This document shows positions 24,316-32,688 of a DNA stretch of 64,000 nucleotides, piece by piece (positions within the stretch are counted from its first letter, which is position 1; each line of letters starts with the position of its first letter). A program made the position numbers and the translations under genes. The notes under the pieces were generated by a model that was not told the origin of the DNA, ran no database searches, and saw only the letters and a program-made list of their open reading frames with translations. The DNA is taken from NCBI RefSeq assembly GCF_029024945.1, contig NZ_CP118976.1, forward strand, positions 558,001-622,000. The letters run 5' to 3'. The stretch is from Staphylococcus succinus. Lineage in GTDB: Bacteria > Bacillota > Bacilli > Staphylococcales > Staphylococcaceae.

Positions 24316-25980
24316 ATGGATTCATCTGTGATGGAAATAATTTTCACTTTTATCGGTGGGTTAGGAATATTTCTATATGGTATTAAACAAATGGGTGACG
24401 GTCTTCAAGCGACTGCTGGTGATCGACTCAGGAGTATCTTAAATAAATTTACGAGTAATCCAATTATGGGCGTTTTAGCCGGCATGATTGTGACTATTTT
24501 AATACAAAGTAGTTCAGGTACAACAGTTATCACGATAGGGCTTGTAAGCGCAGGTTTCATGACGATGCGCCAAGCAATTGGAGTAGTAATGGGGGCGAAT
24601 ATAGGTACAACGGTTACAGCATTTATTATAGGTATTGATATTGGTGCTTATGCGTTACCCATTCTAGCAATTGGTGCATTTTTAATCTTCTTTATTCAAA
24701 GAAGAAAAGTTAAAAATATAGGTATGATTCTATTTGGTTTTGGAGCGCTTTTCTATGGATTAGAATTAATGAGTGGTGCCGTTAAACCATTAGCAAACTT
24801 AAAAGGATTCAATCAAATCATGTTAGACATGTCAGCGAATCCAATTTTAGGTGTGTTTGCAGGTACGCTAGTAACGGTCATTATACAAAGCTCAAGTGCA
24901 ACTATTGGTATACTACAAGGATTTTTTGCTAATGATTTAATCAGTTTAAAAGGTGCCTTACCTGTATTGTTAGGCGACAATATTGGCACAACAATTACAG
25001 CTGTATTAGCAAGTTTAGCAGGTTCAATGGCTGCAAAACGTGTAGCAGCGGTACATGTGTTGTTTAATGTCATAGGTGCAACGATATTCCTAGCCATTTT
25101 ACCGTTATATCAATGGGTTATGGAATGGATGCAAAGTGTATTACAGTTAAAACCTGAAATGGTTATCGCATTTGCACATGGAACATTTAATGTGACAAAT
25201 ACATTAATACAATTGCCATTTATATTTGTCCTAGCGTGGATAGTGACAAAAATTATTCCAGGTGAAGATTTAAATGAAAAATATAAACCAAGACACTTAG
25301 ATAAAGGTATTATCGATAGGGCACCTAGCATTGCTTTACAAGAAGCACAAGATGAAATTCAAAACATTGGTCGTATGACTTTTGCGATGTTAAATGATGT
25401 AAACAATTATGACGTGAAAATTGAAAAAGAAATCATGCAAAAGCACGGCGCTGTGGAGAATATGTATGATAACGTTAGACAATATTTAACGAAAATTTCT
25501 GAGAAAAAATTATCTGAAAAAGACGCCAAAAGAATGTCGGTATTATTTGATGTAAATAGAACAATGGTAAAAGTAGCAGGTTTATCACAGGCGTATTTAC
25601 TAGATTTAAAGAAAAAAGAAACAGAGTCGATTAAAATTTCAGATAAGGCTGAACAAAGCATAGATAAATTATATAATCATGTAAATATTTCTTTTGAAAA
25701 AACTGTTGAAATGTTTAATGTATATGACAGTGTGAAAAAGGATGAAATTGTTAATTTGAGTAAAGATTCATACATGCTCGAGCATGATTTAAGAAAAAAA
25801 CATATTAAGCGATTAAGTTCAGGTGAATGTTCACCAGATGGCAGTCTATTGTATTTAGATTTAATTGCAATATTAGAACGTATTGGTTACCATTCTAGAA
25901 ATATTTCAGAATCTATGATTAATATAGATGAACTTGAAACAGATGATCAGTCGCCCCATTCGCTTGAATGGGCCTACTAA
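24316..25980 (+). CDS. Na/Pi cotransporter family protein with PhoU-like C-terminus
   Basis: A 554-residue protein. Residues about 1-310 contain the duplicated Na+/Pi-cotransporter repeats, each with the QSSS motif (ILIQSSSGTTVITIG and VIIQSSSATIGILQG) and GANIGTT / GDNIGTT. Residues about 345-535 are a helical PhoU-like regulatory domain. It is expected to import or export phosphate driven by sodium. Start set at ATG 24316, five bases after AGAGGTG; the GTG at 24310 is part of that ribosome site. It is monocistronic, ending in a strong terminator. It is not next to pst or pho genes. Confidence 0.9.
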   Translation: MDSSVMEIIFTFIGGLGIFLYGIKQMGDGLQATAGDRLRSILNKFTSNPIMGVLAGMIVTILIQSSSGTTVITIGLVSAGFMTMRQAIGVVMGANIGTTVTAFIIGIDIGAYALPILAIGAFLIFFIQRRKVKNIGMILFGFGALFYGLELMSGAVKPLANLKGFNQIMLDMSANPILGVFAGTLVTVIIQSSSATIGILQGFFANDLISLKGALPVLLGDNIGTTITAVLASLAGSMAAKRVAAVHVLFNVIGATIFLAILPLYQWVMEWMQSVLQLKPEMVIAFAHGTFNVTNTLIQLPFIFVLAWIVTKIIPGEDLNEKYKPRHLDKGIIDRAPSIALQEAQDEIQNIGRMTFAMLNDVNNYDVKIEKEIMQKHGAVENMYDNVRQYLTKISEKKLSEKDAKRMSVLFDVNRTMVKVAGLSQAYLLDLKKKETESIKISDKAEQSIDKLYNHVNISFEKTVEMFNVYDSVKKDEIVNLSKDSYMLEHDLRKKHIKRLSSGECSPDGSLLYLDLIAILERIGYHSRNISESMINIDELETDDQSPHSLEWAY

Positions 25981-26044
25981 ACGCGATGTTATTACAAAGG
26001 CACTTTGAATATAATATCTTTTCTTTAGAAGATTAATGTAGTAG

Positions 26045-26084
26045 AAACGTAAAGGTTCTGAATTGTGAACCTTTACGTTTTTTT
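26045..26084 (+). terminator. Terminator after the Na/Pi cotransporter
   Basis: Perfect 14-bp stem AAACGTAAAGGTTC (26045-26058) / GAACCTTTACGTTT (26067-26080) with a T run. Confidence 0.9.
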
Positions 26085-26110
26085 ATTATAAAAAATTAAC
26101 AATAGTTTAG

Positions 26111-26124
26111 GGTAAGCGTTTACA
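26111..26124 (+). promoter_or_regulatory. cre-like site upstream of the SDR gene
   Basis: GGTAAGCGTTTACA matches the CcpA cre consensus at 13 of 14 positions (first base differs). Confidence 0.65.
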
Positions 26125-26130
26125 CTATTA

Positions 26131-26171
26131 TTCATAAGTTATTTATCTTACAATTATAAATAACTTATGAA
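26131..26171. promoter_or_regulatory. Perfect 15-bp inverted repeat upstream of the SDR gene
   Basis: TTCATAAGTTATTTA (26131-26145) and TAAATAACTTATGAA (26157-26171) are exact complements with an 11-base centre. The right arm ends seven bases before the ribosome site, and a TACAAT -10-like element lies in the centre. It may be an operator for an unlinked regulator or a 5' hairpin in the mRNA. Confidence 0.7.
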
Positions 26172-26190
26172 ATAAATGGAGGTTACTATT

Positions 26191-26970
26191 ATGAGTGTAT
26201 TAGATAAGTTCAAATTAGATAATCAGGTTGCTATCATTACCGGTGGTGCTTCAGGGTTAGGTAAAGCAATGGGAAAAGGTTTAGCAGAAGCAGGAGCGCA
26301 TCTCGTGATAGCTGACATTAACTATGATTTAGCTAAAGCTACGGCAACAGAATTTGAAACTGAAACTGGTAATAAAGCAATAGCATGTAAAGTCGATGTG
26401 ACAGATGTAGATGATGTAGCGCATATGGTAACCGATGTCATGAATCATTTTGGTCGTATTGATATCTTATTTAATAATGCTGGTATTAATGAGCATGTTA
26501 AATTTGAAGATATGGCATATGAACGTTGGATAAAAAATATGGATGTCAATATCAATAGTATGTTTTTAGTATCACAAGCCGTTGGAAAAGTAATGATTGA
26601 GCAGAAAAAAGGAACGATTATTAACACGTCTTCCATGTCAGGTATTATCGTAAATACACCACAACCTCAAGCTGCTTATAATACATCAAAAGGTGCTGTT
26701 ATTATGTTTACTAAAAGTCTAGCTAGTGAATGGGCTCAACATGGTATTCGTGTTAATACCATTGCGCCTGGATATATGAAAACAGAGCTAACTAAGTCGT
26801 ACTTTGCAAAGGGTGGAGACATGATAGATACATGGATGCGTTTCACTCCACTTGGTAGACCTGGGATACCTGAAGAGTTACAAGGTGCTGCACTATACCT
26901 AGCTTCAGATGCTTCATCTTTTGTGACAGGTAGTGTAATCACAGTTGATGGAGGTTATACAGCTTTATAA
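26191..26970 (+). CDS. Short-chain dehydrogenase/reductase, probably sugar or polyol type
   Basis: A 259-residue classical SDR. The cofactor motif is TGGASGLG (residues about 18-25), NNAG is at about 92, the catalytic Ser is in NTSSMSGI, and the catalytic YxxxK is YNTSK. The C-terminus has the usual DASSFVTGSVITVDGGYTAL. An acidic residue in VIADIN after beta2 favours NAD(H). Closest in style to polyol or gluconate dehydrogenases, but the substrate cannot be read off. ATG at 26191 follows GGAGG at eight bases; an upstream in-frame GTG-like extension lacks a ribosome site. The cre-like site suggests carbon catabolite control, consistent with a role in sugar use. Confidence 0.85.
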   Translation: MSVLDKFKLDNQVAIITGGASGLGKAMGKGLAEAGAHLVIADINYDLAKATATEFETETGNKAIACKVDVTDVDDVAHMVTDVMNHFGRIDILFNNAGINEHVKFEDMAYERWIKNMDVNINSMFLVSQAVGKVMIEQKKGTIINTSSMSGIIVNTPQPQAAYNTSKGAVIMFTKSLASEWAQHGIRVNTIAPGYMKTELTKSYFAKGGDMIDTWMRFTPLGRPGIPEELQGAALYLASDASSFVTGSVITVDGGYTAL

Positions 26971-27150
26971 ACTATAGTAAATATAACTTGATAAATAACT
27001 TCAATAAAGAAAACCTGAAATCTATGTGTGCAGATTTCAGGTTTTCTTTATATGAAAGGGCTATGAACATCAAACAATTATTGATTTTTAATAGAGTTAC
27101 AATCATTTACGTAAGTAGTATTATAATTCTTAGTAAAGCGATAGGGATAC

Positions 27151-27179
27151 TTGACAAAGGAACATGAGAAAGCTAATAT
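27151..27179 (+). promoter_or_regulatory. Promoter of the flavin monooxygenase pair
   Basis: TTGACA (27151-27156), 17 bases, TAATAT (27174-27179); about 36 bases before the start codon. Confidence 0.75.
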
Positions 27180-27214
27180 TACTATAAATTAAAATTAGAT
27201 TTAAGGGGGATTGT

Positions 27215-28231
27215 ATGGCATCTATTAGTATCCTTGATCAAAGTCCAATTGATATAAATGAAACTGTAAGAGATGGTATCGCGCGCTCAGTTGAATTAGC
27301 ACAATTAGCAGATAAATTGAATTATAAGCGATATTTTGTTGCTGAGCATCATAATATGCCAGAAGTAGTAGGGACGAGTCCAGAAATATTAGTCACACAT
27401 ATTCTCAATCACACCCAGAATATACGGGTAGGTTCAGGAGGGGTGATGTTACAACATTACAGCCCATTTAAAATCATAGAACAATTTCATTTGATAAGTA
27501 ATTTAGCGCCTGGAAGAGTTGATTTAGGTATAGGAAAGGCACCGGGAGGATTTCCTCTATCTACACAAGCATTACAAGCTGAATTGAAAGACCCACAAAA
27601 ACCATTTGAAGATAAATTTCGTTTATTAAATCAATTCAATACACAGTCATTCTCAAAAGATGATGCATACAATCAGTTACAAACCTCAATTCGAAATAAA
27701 GAAGTAATTGCACCAAAAATATTTTTACTTGGAGGAAGTGAGCAATCAGCGCAACTTGCAGCTGAAGAACAGGTCGGCTTTATATATGCATATTTCATTA
27801 ATTCTAATATCAATGTATTGAAACAAGCAATTAGCACATATAAATCGATATACCCTGAAGGTAAAGTAATTGTGGCAGTAGCCGCAGTTGTTACAGAAAC
27901 ACAAGATGATCAAGATCTGGTCGAAGAAGGAAGAACAAATTACGCTTTACATTTTAAAGATGGTAAAAAAATTACTGTTAATACAAAATCTCAAGTCGAG
28001 ACGTTTAAAAAGCAAAGTAATGAAGTGTTTACAATTGAAGAAAAACAAATAGAAGTTTTTAATGGTTCTGCCAACGACATAAGAGATCAATTAAATCAAC
28101 TTAATAAAGAGGGTAATATAAATGAATTTATGTTGCATATGCCAGTATATAAACATGCGCTAAGGGTTAAAACAGTTAAGCAACTTGCACCTATTTATAA
28201 AAAGAAATTTCAGAGAGAAGGGGTAGTATGA
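27215..28231 (+). CDS. LLM-class flavin-dependent oxidoreductase (MsnO8-like)
   Basis: A 338-residue bacterial-luciferase-like protein. The opening SISILDQSPIDINETVRDGIARSVELAQLADKLNYKRYFVAEHHNMPEVVG and GSGGVMLQHYSPFKIIEQFHLISNLAPGRVDLGIGKAPGG are hallmark segments of the MsnO8-type subgroup. Such enzymes use FMNH2 or F420 and oxygen; the physiological substrate is unknown. Its stop overlaps the start of a second luciferase-like gene by four bases (ATGA), so the two are translationally coupled. No flavin reductase is adjacent; one could be supplied elsewhere. Confidence 0.88.
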   Translation: MASISILDQSPIDINETVRDGIARSVELAQLADKLNYKRYFVAEHHNMPEVVGTSPEILVTHILNHTQNIRVGSGGVMLQHYSPFKIIEQFHLISNLAPGRVDLGIGKAPGGFPLSTQALQAELKDPQKPFEDKFRLLNQFNTQSFSKDDAYNQLQTSIRNKEVIAPKIFLLGGSEQSAQLAAEEQVGFIYAYFINSNINVLKQAISTYKSIYPEGKVIVAVAAVVTETQDDQDLVEEGRTNYALHFKDGKKITVNTKSQVETFKKQSNEVFTIEEKQIEVFNGSANDIRDQLNQLNKEGNINEFMLHMPVYKHALRVKTVKQLAPIYKKKFQREGVV

Positions 28232-29556
28232 GTCGAAAAAAAATAGATTTTGGAATCATGTTGAACGGTCCAGGAAGTCATATGCATGCTTGGAAATCAA
28301 AAGAAGTACCAAGTGATGCGAGTACAAATTTTGATTTTCAGTTGGAAATTGCTAAAAAAGCAGAAGAAGCAGGCTTTAGTTTTTTATTCGTTGCAGATGG
28401 ACTCTATATACATGAAAAATCGATACCTCATTTTTTAGACCGTCATGAACCTTTAACTTTTCTAGCGGCACTTGCACCAGTAACAAAGCATATTGGCTTA
28501 GTGGGAACTATTTCAACGTCATATAGTGAACCATTCACAGTCGCACGTCAACTTGCGACAATCGATAAGATTAGTCACGGACGTGCAGGATGGAACGTGG
28601 TGACATCTCCACTTGAAGGTAGCGCAAATAATTACAGTAAGGGTAAGCACCCTGAACATGATATAAGATATGATATTGCAGAAGAACATATTCAAGTCGT
28701 ACAAGGATTATGGGATTCATATGAAGATGATGCATTTACATTTGATGTTAAGAACGATGCGTATGTTAATAAGAAAAAAATGCATACACTAGATTATAAA
28801 GGACAGTATTTTAATGTGAAAGGGCCTTTAAATACGAGTCGTTCAGAACAAGGGCAACCAGTAATATTTCAAGCAGGTGCCTCGCCAAAAGGTCAAGCAT
28901 ATGCTGCGAAATATGCAGATGCAGTATTTACGTTAGGTGAGTCTTTAGAAATTGCCAAAAGTAATTACGATAGTATTAAAGAGCAGGCTGTCGCATTTGG
29001 AAGGAATCCTGAAGATATTAAGGTCTATCCGATGTTAGCACCAGTTATTGGAAAAACGCATGACGAAGCGGAGGCACGATTTGATGAAATAAAATCATTA
29101 GCCACAATCGATGATGCTTTAGACTATTTAGGTCGTTATTATGATCATCATGACTTTAGCCAATATGATTTAGATGCCCCATTTCCTGAATTAGGAGAAG
29201 TAGGACAAAATAGTTTTCGTGCAACGACTGATGCCATTGCTAATAGAGCCAAACAAGGGAACTTAACTTTAAGAGATGTAGCTTTGGAAGAAACTGCCCG
29301 ACGTTCGCCTTTTACTGGAACATATGAAGAAGTAGCAGACTTAATGATTGAGTGGTTTGAACAAGGTGCAGCAGATGGATTTATTTTTGGTCCACATATT
29401 TATGGAGAGATTTATGAAGATTTTTTAACTGAAGTATTACCTATATTAGAAACAAAAGGCTACTTCACTAAGCAGCATCAAGGTCATACATTGCGTGAAA
29501 ACATAGGTGTACCCTATAAAGAAAATAGATACAGCAAATCAGTGATTACACATTAA
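28228..29556 (+). CDS. NtaA/SnaA/DszA-family FMN-dependent monooxygenase
   Basis: A 442-residue member of the NtaA/SnaA/SoxA(DszA) family of FMNH2-dependent monooxygenases that attack nitrilotriacetate, alkylated sulfur compounds and related molecules. Clear markers are KIDFGIMLNGPGSHMHAWK, FLFVADGLYIH, TISTSYSEPFTVARQLATIDKISHGRAGWNVVTSP, DYKGQYFNVKGPLNTSRSEQGQPVIFQAGAS and the C-terminal ADGFIFGPHIYGEIYEDF. Translation is coupled to the upstream LLM gene. In other bacteria such pairs act in sulfur or nitrogen scavenging; which applies here is not evident. A strong terminator follows. Confidence 0.9.
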   Translation: MSRKKIDFGIMLNGPGSHMHAWKSKEVPSDASTNFDFQLEIAKKAEEAGFSFLFVADGLYIHEKSIPHFLDRHEPLTFLAALAPVTKHIGLVGTISTSYSEPFTVARQLATIDKISHGRAGWNVVTSPLEGSANNYSKGKHPEHDIRYDIAEEHIQVVQGLWDSYEDDAFTFDVKNDAYVNKKKMHTLDYKGQYFNVKGPLNTSRSEQGQPVIFQAGASPKGQAYAAKYADAVFTLGESLEIAKSNYDSIKEQAVAFGRNPEDIKVYPMLAPVIGKTHDEAEARFDEIKSLATIDDALDYLGRYYDHHDFSQYDLDAPFPELGEVGQNSFRATTDAIANRAKQGNLTLRDVALEETARRSPFTGTYEEVADLMIEWFEQGAADGFIFGPHIYGEIYEDFLTEVLPILETKGYFTKQHQGHTLRENIGVPYKENRYSKSVITH

Positions 29557-29563
29557 GTTAATA

Positions 29564-29604
29564 AAAAATAGGCACACCTTATTTAATAAAGTGTGCCTAT
29601 TTTT
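29564..29604. terminator. Bidirectional terminator
   Basis: Perfect 14-bp stem AAAAATAGGCACAC (29564-29577) / GTGTGCCTATTTTT (29591-29604), shared with the convergent DeoR gene. Confidence 0.9.
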
Positions 29605-29607
29605 TAT

Positions 29608-30372
29608 TTATTTAGCAATTGTTAATGTGAAAGGCATGTCATGTGTCCATTTATTATCTGGCATTTCATCGGTTATAACTTCAGTAATATCACTGATTTT
29701 TGCGAATGATAGCGTAGAAGAAACATCGAATTTACTTTTATCTATAAGTGCTATCACATTTTCACTTTCTTGAACCATTTGTTTTTTTAGCTGTACTTCT
29801 GGTAGTGAAAAGTCAGTCAAACCATTTTGGAATGTAAAACCATTCGCAGATAAAAAGAAATAATCGATATGGTACATTTCCAGAATTTGAGAATCTATAT
29901 TACCAGTAATTGCGTTTGAATCTTGAGAGACAAACCCTCCCACAACTAAGACAGTTAAGTGTGGATTTTCTTTTAATAATACTGCGTTTTCTAAGCCATT
30001 TGTAATAATCGTTAGTTCCATTGTTGTTTCTGATAATAGTTTGGCTAATTCGTAAGTCGTTGAACTCGCATCAATCATAATACATTGTTGTGGTTGGATT
30101 TTCTTCAGAGCAAATTTGCTGATTTTATATTTTTCAGTATGCTTTTGTGTTAAACGATATGAAAAGTTTAACTTTGAAGTTATATTTTCAGTAACTTTTG
30201 CGGCACCATGCGTTCGTGTCAATTTATTTTCACTTTCTAATCGTCTAAGGTCACTTCTAACAGTAGCTTCAGTAACACTTAAATAGTCAGAAAGTTGCTT
30301 TACAGTAGCACGTTTATGCGACTTGATATAAGTGTAGATATGCTCTCTACGTTCGTCTGCATACATTTTCAA
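29608..30372 (-). CDS. DeoR-family regulator, probable repressor of the C4-polyol operon
   Basis: A 254-residue DeoR-type repressor. The N-terminal winged helix is ADERREHIYTYIKSHKRATVKQLSDYLSVTEATVRSDLRRLES; the rest is a sugar-phosphate-sensing domain with the ISOCOT motifs IMIDASSTTYELAKLL, TIITNGLENAVLL and VVGGFVSQDSNAITG. Start placed at TTG 30372, 11 bases after AGAGG; ATG 30366 is in frame but 17 bases away. It is divergent from the dehydrogenase/DhaK-like/DhaL-like/RpiB-like operon, and direct repeats CGAAAAAATA lie between them, so it is probably the operon repressor responding to a phosphorylated tetrulose. That ligand is inference. Confidence 0.85.
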   Translation of the reverse strand: MKMYADERREHIYTYIKSHKRATVKQLSDYLSVTEATVRSDLRRLESENKLTRTHGAAKVTENITSKLNFSYRLTQKHTEKYKISKFALKKIQPQQCIMIDASSTTYELAKLLSETTMELTIITNGLENAVLLKENPHLTVLVVGGFVSQDSNAITGNIDSQILEMYHIDYFFLSANGFTFQNGLTDFSLPEVQLKKQMVQESENVIALIDKSKFDVSSTLSFAKISDITEVITDEMPDNKWTHDMPFTLTIAK

Positions 30373-30432
30373 ATGAATCACATCCTCTTCAGTATCGTAA
30401 TTCATTTTAACATAAATCATATATAAACAAAG

Positions 30433-30467
30433 CGAAAAAATACAAAATGAAAATAAACGAAAAAATA
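30433..30467. promoter_or_regulatory. Direct repeats, candidate DeoR operators
   Basis: CGAAAAAATA occurs at 30433-30442 and 30458-30467, just upstream of the operon -35. DeoR-family repressors commonly bind A/T-rich direct repeats. Confidence 0.5.
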
Positions 30468-30468
30468 T

Positions 30469-30523
30469 TTGAAAGAAATAAAAAAATATATTAGAATAAT
30501 AGTTGTAAATGAAAGCGTTTTCT
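30469..30523 (+). promoter_or_regulatory. C4-polyol operon promoter with cre
   Basis: TTGAAA (30469-30474), 17 bases, TAGAAT (30492-30497). The cre-like TGAAAGCGTTTTCT (30510-30523) matches 13 of 14 positions and lies just downstream of the start site, predicting CcpA roadblock repression. Confidence 0.78.
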
Positions 30524-30544
30524 AATAAAAGGGGAGTTGCTGAT

Positions 30545-31630
30545 ATGATGAATAATAAAAATTATCCAAACAAAATGAATGCAGTAGTAGCTTATGCACC
30601 TGGTGACTATAAATATGAAACTGTCAATACACCAACAATCGATGACCCAAAAGAAATTGTTGTTAAAGTAGAGGCTTGCGGTATTTGTGCAGGTGATATT
30701 AAAGCTTATGGTGGTGCGCCAAGTTTCTGGGGAGATGAAACACAACCTTCATATATTAAGGCGCCAATGATACCAGGTCACGAATTTATCGCGCGTATTG
30801 TAGATAAAGGTGAAGCAGTTGAAGATTTTGAAATTGGTGATCGTGTAATTTCTGAACAAATTGTTCCTTGTTGGGACTGTAGATTTTGTAACCGTGGAGA
30901 ATATTGGATGTGTGAAAAGCATGATTTATATGGGTTCCAAAATAATGTGAATGGTGGAATGGCTGAATATATGAAATTTACCAAAGAGGCCATCAATTAT
31001 AAGGTGCCTGAGGATATGCCAATTGAAAAAGCAATTTTAATAGAGCCATACGCATGTAGTTTACATGCAGTACAGCGTGCAAATATTAAATTAGGAGATT
31101 TCGTTGTACTATCCGGAGCAGGCACTTTAGGCTTAGGAATGGTCGGTGCAGCTAAAAAATCTGGAGCAGAGACATTAGTCGTACTAGATATGAAAGAGGA
31201 TCGCTTAGAATTAGCAAAACAATTTGGTGCGGATATAGTCATGAATCCAGCGAAAGTAGATGTTGTTAAAGAGATTAAAGATATGACTGAAGGCTATGGT
31301 TGTGATATTTATATTGAAGCTACGGGACATCCTAAATCAGTTGAACAGGGATTAAGTGCAATTAGAAAACTGGGACGTTTTGTAGAATTTTCAGTATTTG
31401 GAGAGCCTGTAACAGTAGATTGGAGTATTATTTCTGATCGTAAAGAACTTGATTTATTAGGTAGCCATTTAGGTCCTTATTGTTATCCGCTTGTAATTGA
31501 CGGTATTCAAAAAGATGATTTTCCCACAGAAGGGGTTGTAACGCATCAACTAGCACTAAAAGATTTTGAAGAAGGATTTGAGCTAATGAAAAAAGGTGAT
31601 AAATCATTAAAAGTAGTGCTCGTACCATAA
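30545..31630 (+). CDS. Zinc-dependent polyol dehydrogenase, erythritol/L-threitol dehydrogenase type
   Basis: A 361-residue medium-chain zinc dehydrogenase. Catalytic-zinc elements are CGICAGDIK and PGHEF; structural-zinc cysteines are in CWDCRFCNRGEYWMC; the Rossmann motif is GAGTLGLG. Long stretches, such as VISEQIVPCW, HDLYGF and VDWSIISD-x-KELD-x-LG-x-HLGPYC, match EltD of Mycobacterium smegmatis, an erythritol/L-threitol dehydrogenase, as I recall it. The following genes encode a DhaK/DhaL-type ketose kinase and an RpiB-type isomerase, as in the M. smegmatis erythritol pathway. Predicted reaction: erythritol to an erythrulose with NAD+. ATG 30545 follows GGGGAG; ATG 30548 is equally possible. 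Confidence 0.82.
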   Translation: MMNNKNYPNKMNAVVAYAPGDYKYETVNTPTIDDPKEIVVKVEACGICAGDIKAYGGAPSFWGDETQPSYIKAPMIPGHEFIARIVDKGEAVEDFEIGDRVISEQIVPCWDCRFCNRGEYWMCEKHDLYGFQNNVNGGMAEYMKFTKEAINYKVPEDMPIEKAILIEPYACSLHAVQRANIKLGDFVVLSGAGTLGLGMVGAAKKSGAETLVVLDMKEDRLELAKQFGADIVMNPAKVDVVKEIKDMTEGYGCDIYIEATGHPKSVEQGLSAIRKLGRFVEFSVFGEPVTVDWSIISDRKELDLLGSHLGPYCYPLVIDGIQKDDFPTEGVVTHQLALKDFEEGFELMKKGDKSLKVVLVP

Positions 31631-31677
31631 ATAACTAAAAATTGATTGAGTGCGGAGAAATAAAGGAGAGAAATGTA

Positions 31678-32676
31678 ATGAAAAAGATGATTAATAACCC
31701 TGATCATGTTATTGAAGAACTAATGGAAGGTTATATAATTGCATATCCTGAATATATTAGACGAACAGAACTCCATCAAAGAGCATTAATAGGTAAAAAA
31801 CGGAATCCTAATCGTAAAGTAAGCATATTAATTGGTGGTGGTTCTGGTCATGAACCGGCATTTATAGGTTATGTAGGTGCAGGAATGGCTGATGGTGTGG
31901 CAGTGGGAAATATTTTTGCTTCCCCATCTCCGATACCAATTCAAGCTGTAACAAAAGAAATTCATAATGGTCACGGCGTGTTATATATATATGGTAATTA
32001 TGCTGGAGATTTAATGAATTTTGAAATGGCGAGTGAAATGACTGAAATAGAAGACGAAATTCAAACAGCTGCTGTAATTGGAAATGATGATGTCGCTTCT
32101 TCCAAAGATATAGATGATCGCAGAGGTATAGCGGGAGAACTTTTAGTGTATAAAACTGCAGGAGCGGCCGCTGACTTTGGTTATGATTTAGAAGAAGTAC
32201 GTCGTATTGCTCAACAAGCTAATGATAATACGCGTTCTATGGGTATTGGTTTGAGCCCTTGCTATTTGCCACAAACAGGAAAGCCAAGTTTTGATTTAGA
32301 AGATAATGAAATGGAAATTGGTTTAGGTCATCATGGTGAACCTGGTATAGAAAAAACGACGATTCGTACAGCGAAGGAAACTGTACAAGTTATGATGCAA
32401 AATATTTTAAAAGAGGGTTTATATAAAGAAAACGATGATGTAGTTGTACTTGTAAATGGTTTAGGCGCTACATCACAAATGGAACTTTATATTATTAACA
32501 AAGAGGTAGATGCAATATTAAAAGCACGTGAAATCAATACGTATAAATCATATGTTGGTAATTTTATTACGTCTATGGAAATGGGTGGCTTTTCTGTGAC
32601 GTTAATGAAATTAAATGAAACTTTAAAATCTTGCATTGATCATCCAGTAGATTGCCCAAACTTTAAGGAAGTCTAG
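31678..32676 (+). CDS. DhaK-like kinase subunit, probable erythrulose kinase
   Basis: A 332-residue DhaK-domain protein. The ketose-binding core is LIGGGSGHEPAFIGYVGAGMADGVAVGNIFASP, and the His that forms a hemiaminal with the ketose lies in GLGHHGEPGIE. In dihydroxyacetone kinases DhaK binds the substrate and DhaL supplies the nucleotide. Here the operon context (EltD-like dehydrogenase, RpiB-like isomerase) points to D-erythrulose, giving D-erythrulose 4-phosphate. No DhaM phosphocarrier is present, so ATP is the likely donor, whereas canonical staphylococcal DhaKLM uses PTS phosphate. Start ATG 31678 follows AAAGGAGAG. Confidence 0.85.
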   Translation: MKKMINNPDHVIEELMEGYIIAYPEYIRRTELHQRALIGKKRNPNRKVSILIGGGSGHEPAFIGYVGAGMADGVAVGNIFASPSPIPIQAVTKEIHNGHGVLYIYGNYAGDLMNFEMASEMTEIEDEIQTAAVIGNDDVASSKDIDDRRGIAGELLVYKTAGAAADFGYDLEEVRRIAQQANDNTRSMGIGLSPCYLPQTGKPSFDLEDNEMEIGLGHHGEPGIEKTTIRTAKETVQVMMQNILKEGLYKENDDVVVLVNGLGATSQMELYIINKEVDAILKAREINTYKSYVGNFITSMEMGGFSVTLMKLNETLKSCIDHPVDCPNFKEV

Positions 32677-32688
32677 GAGGAAGTTGTT

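Noticed and set aside
31428..31628. Minus-strand frame inside the EltD-like gene
   Set aside because: Antisense shadow without start signals.
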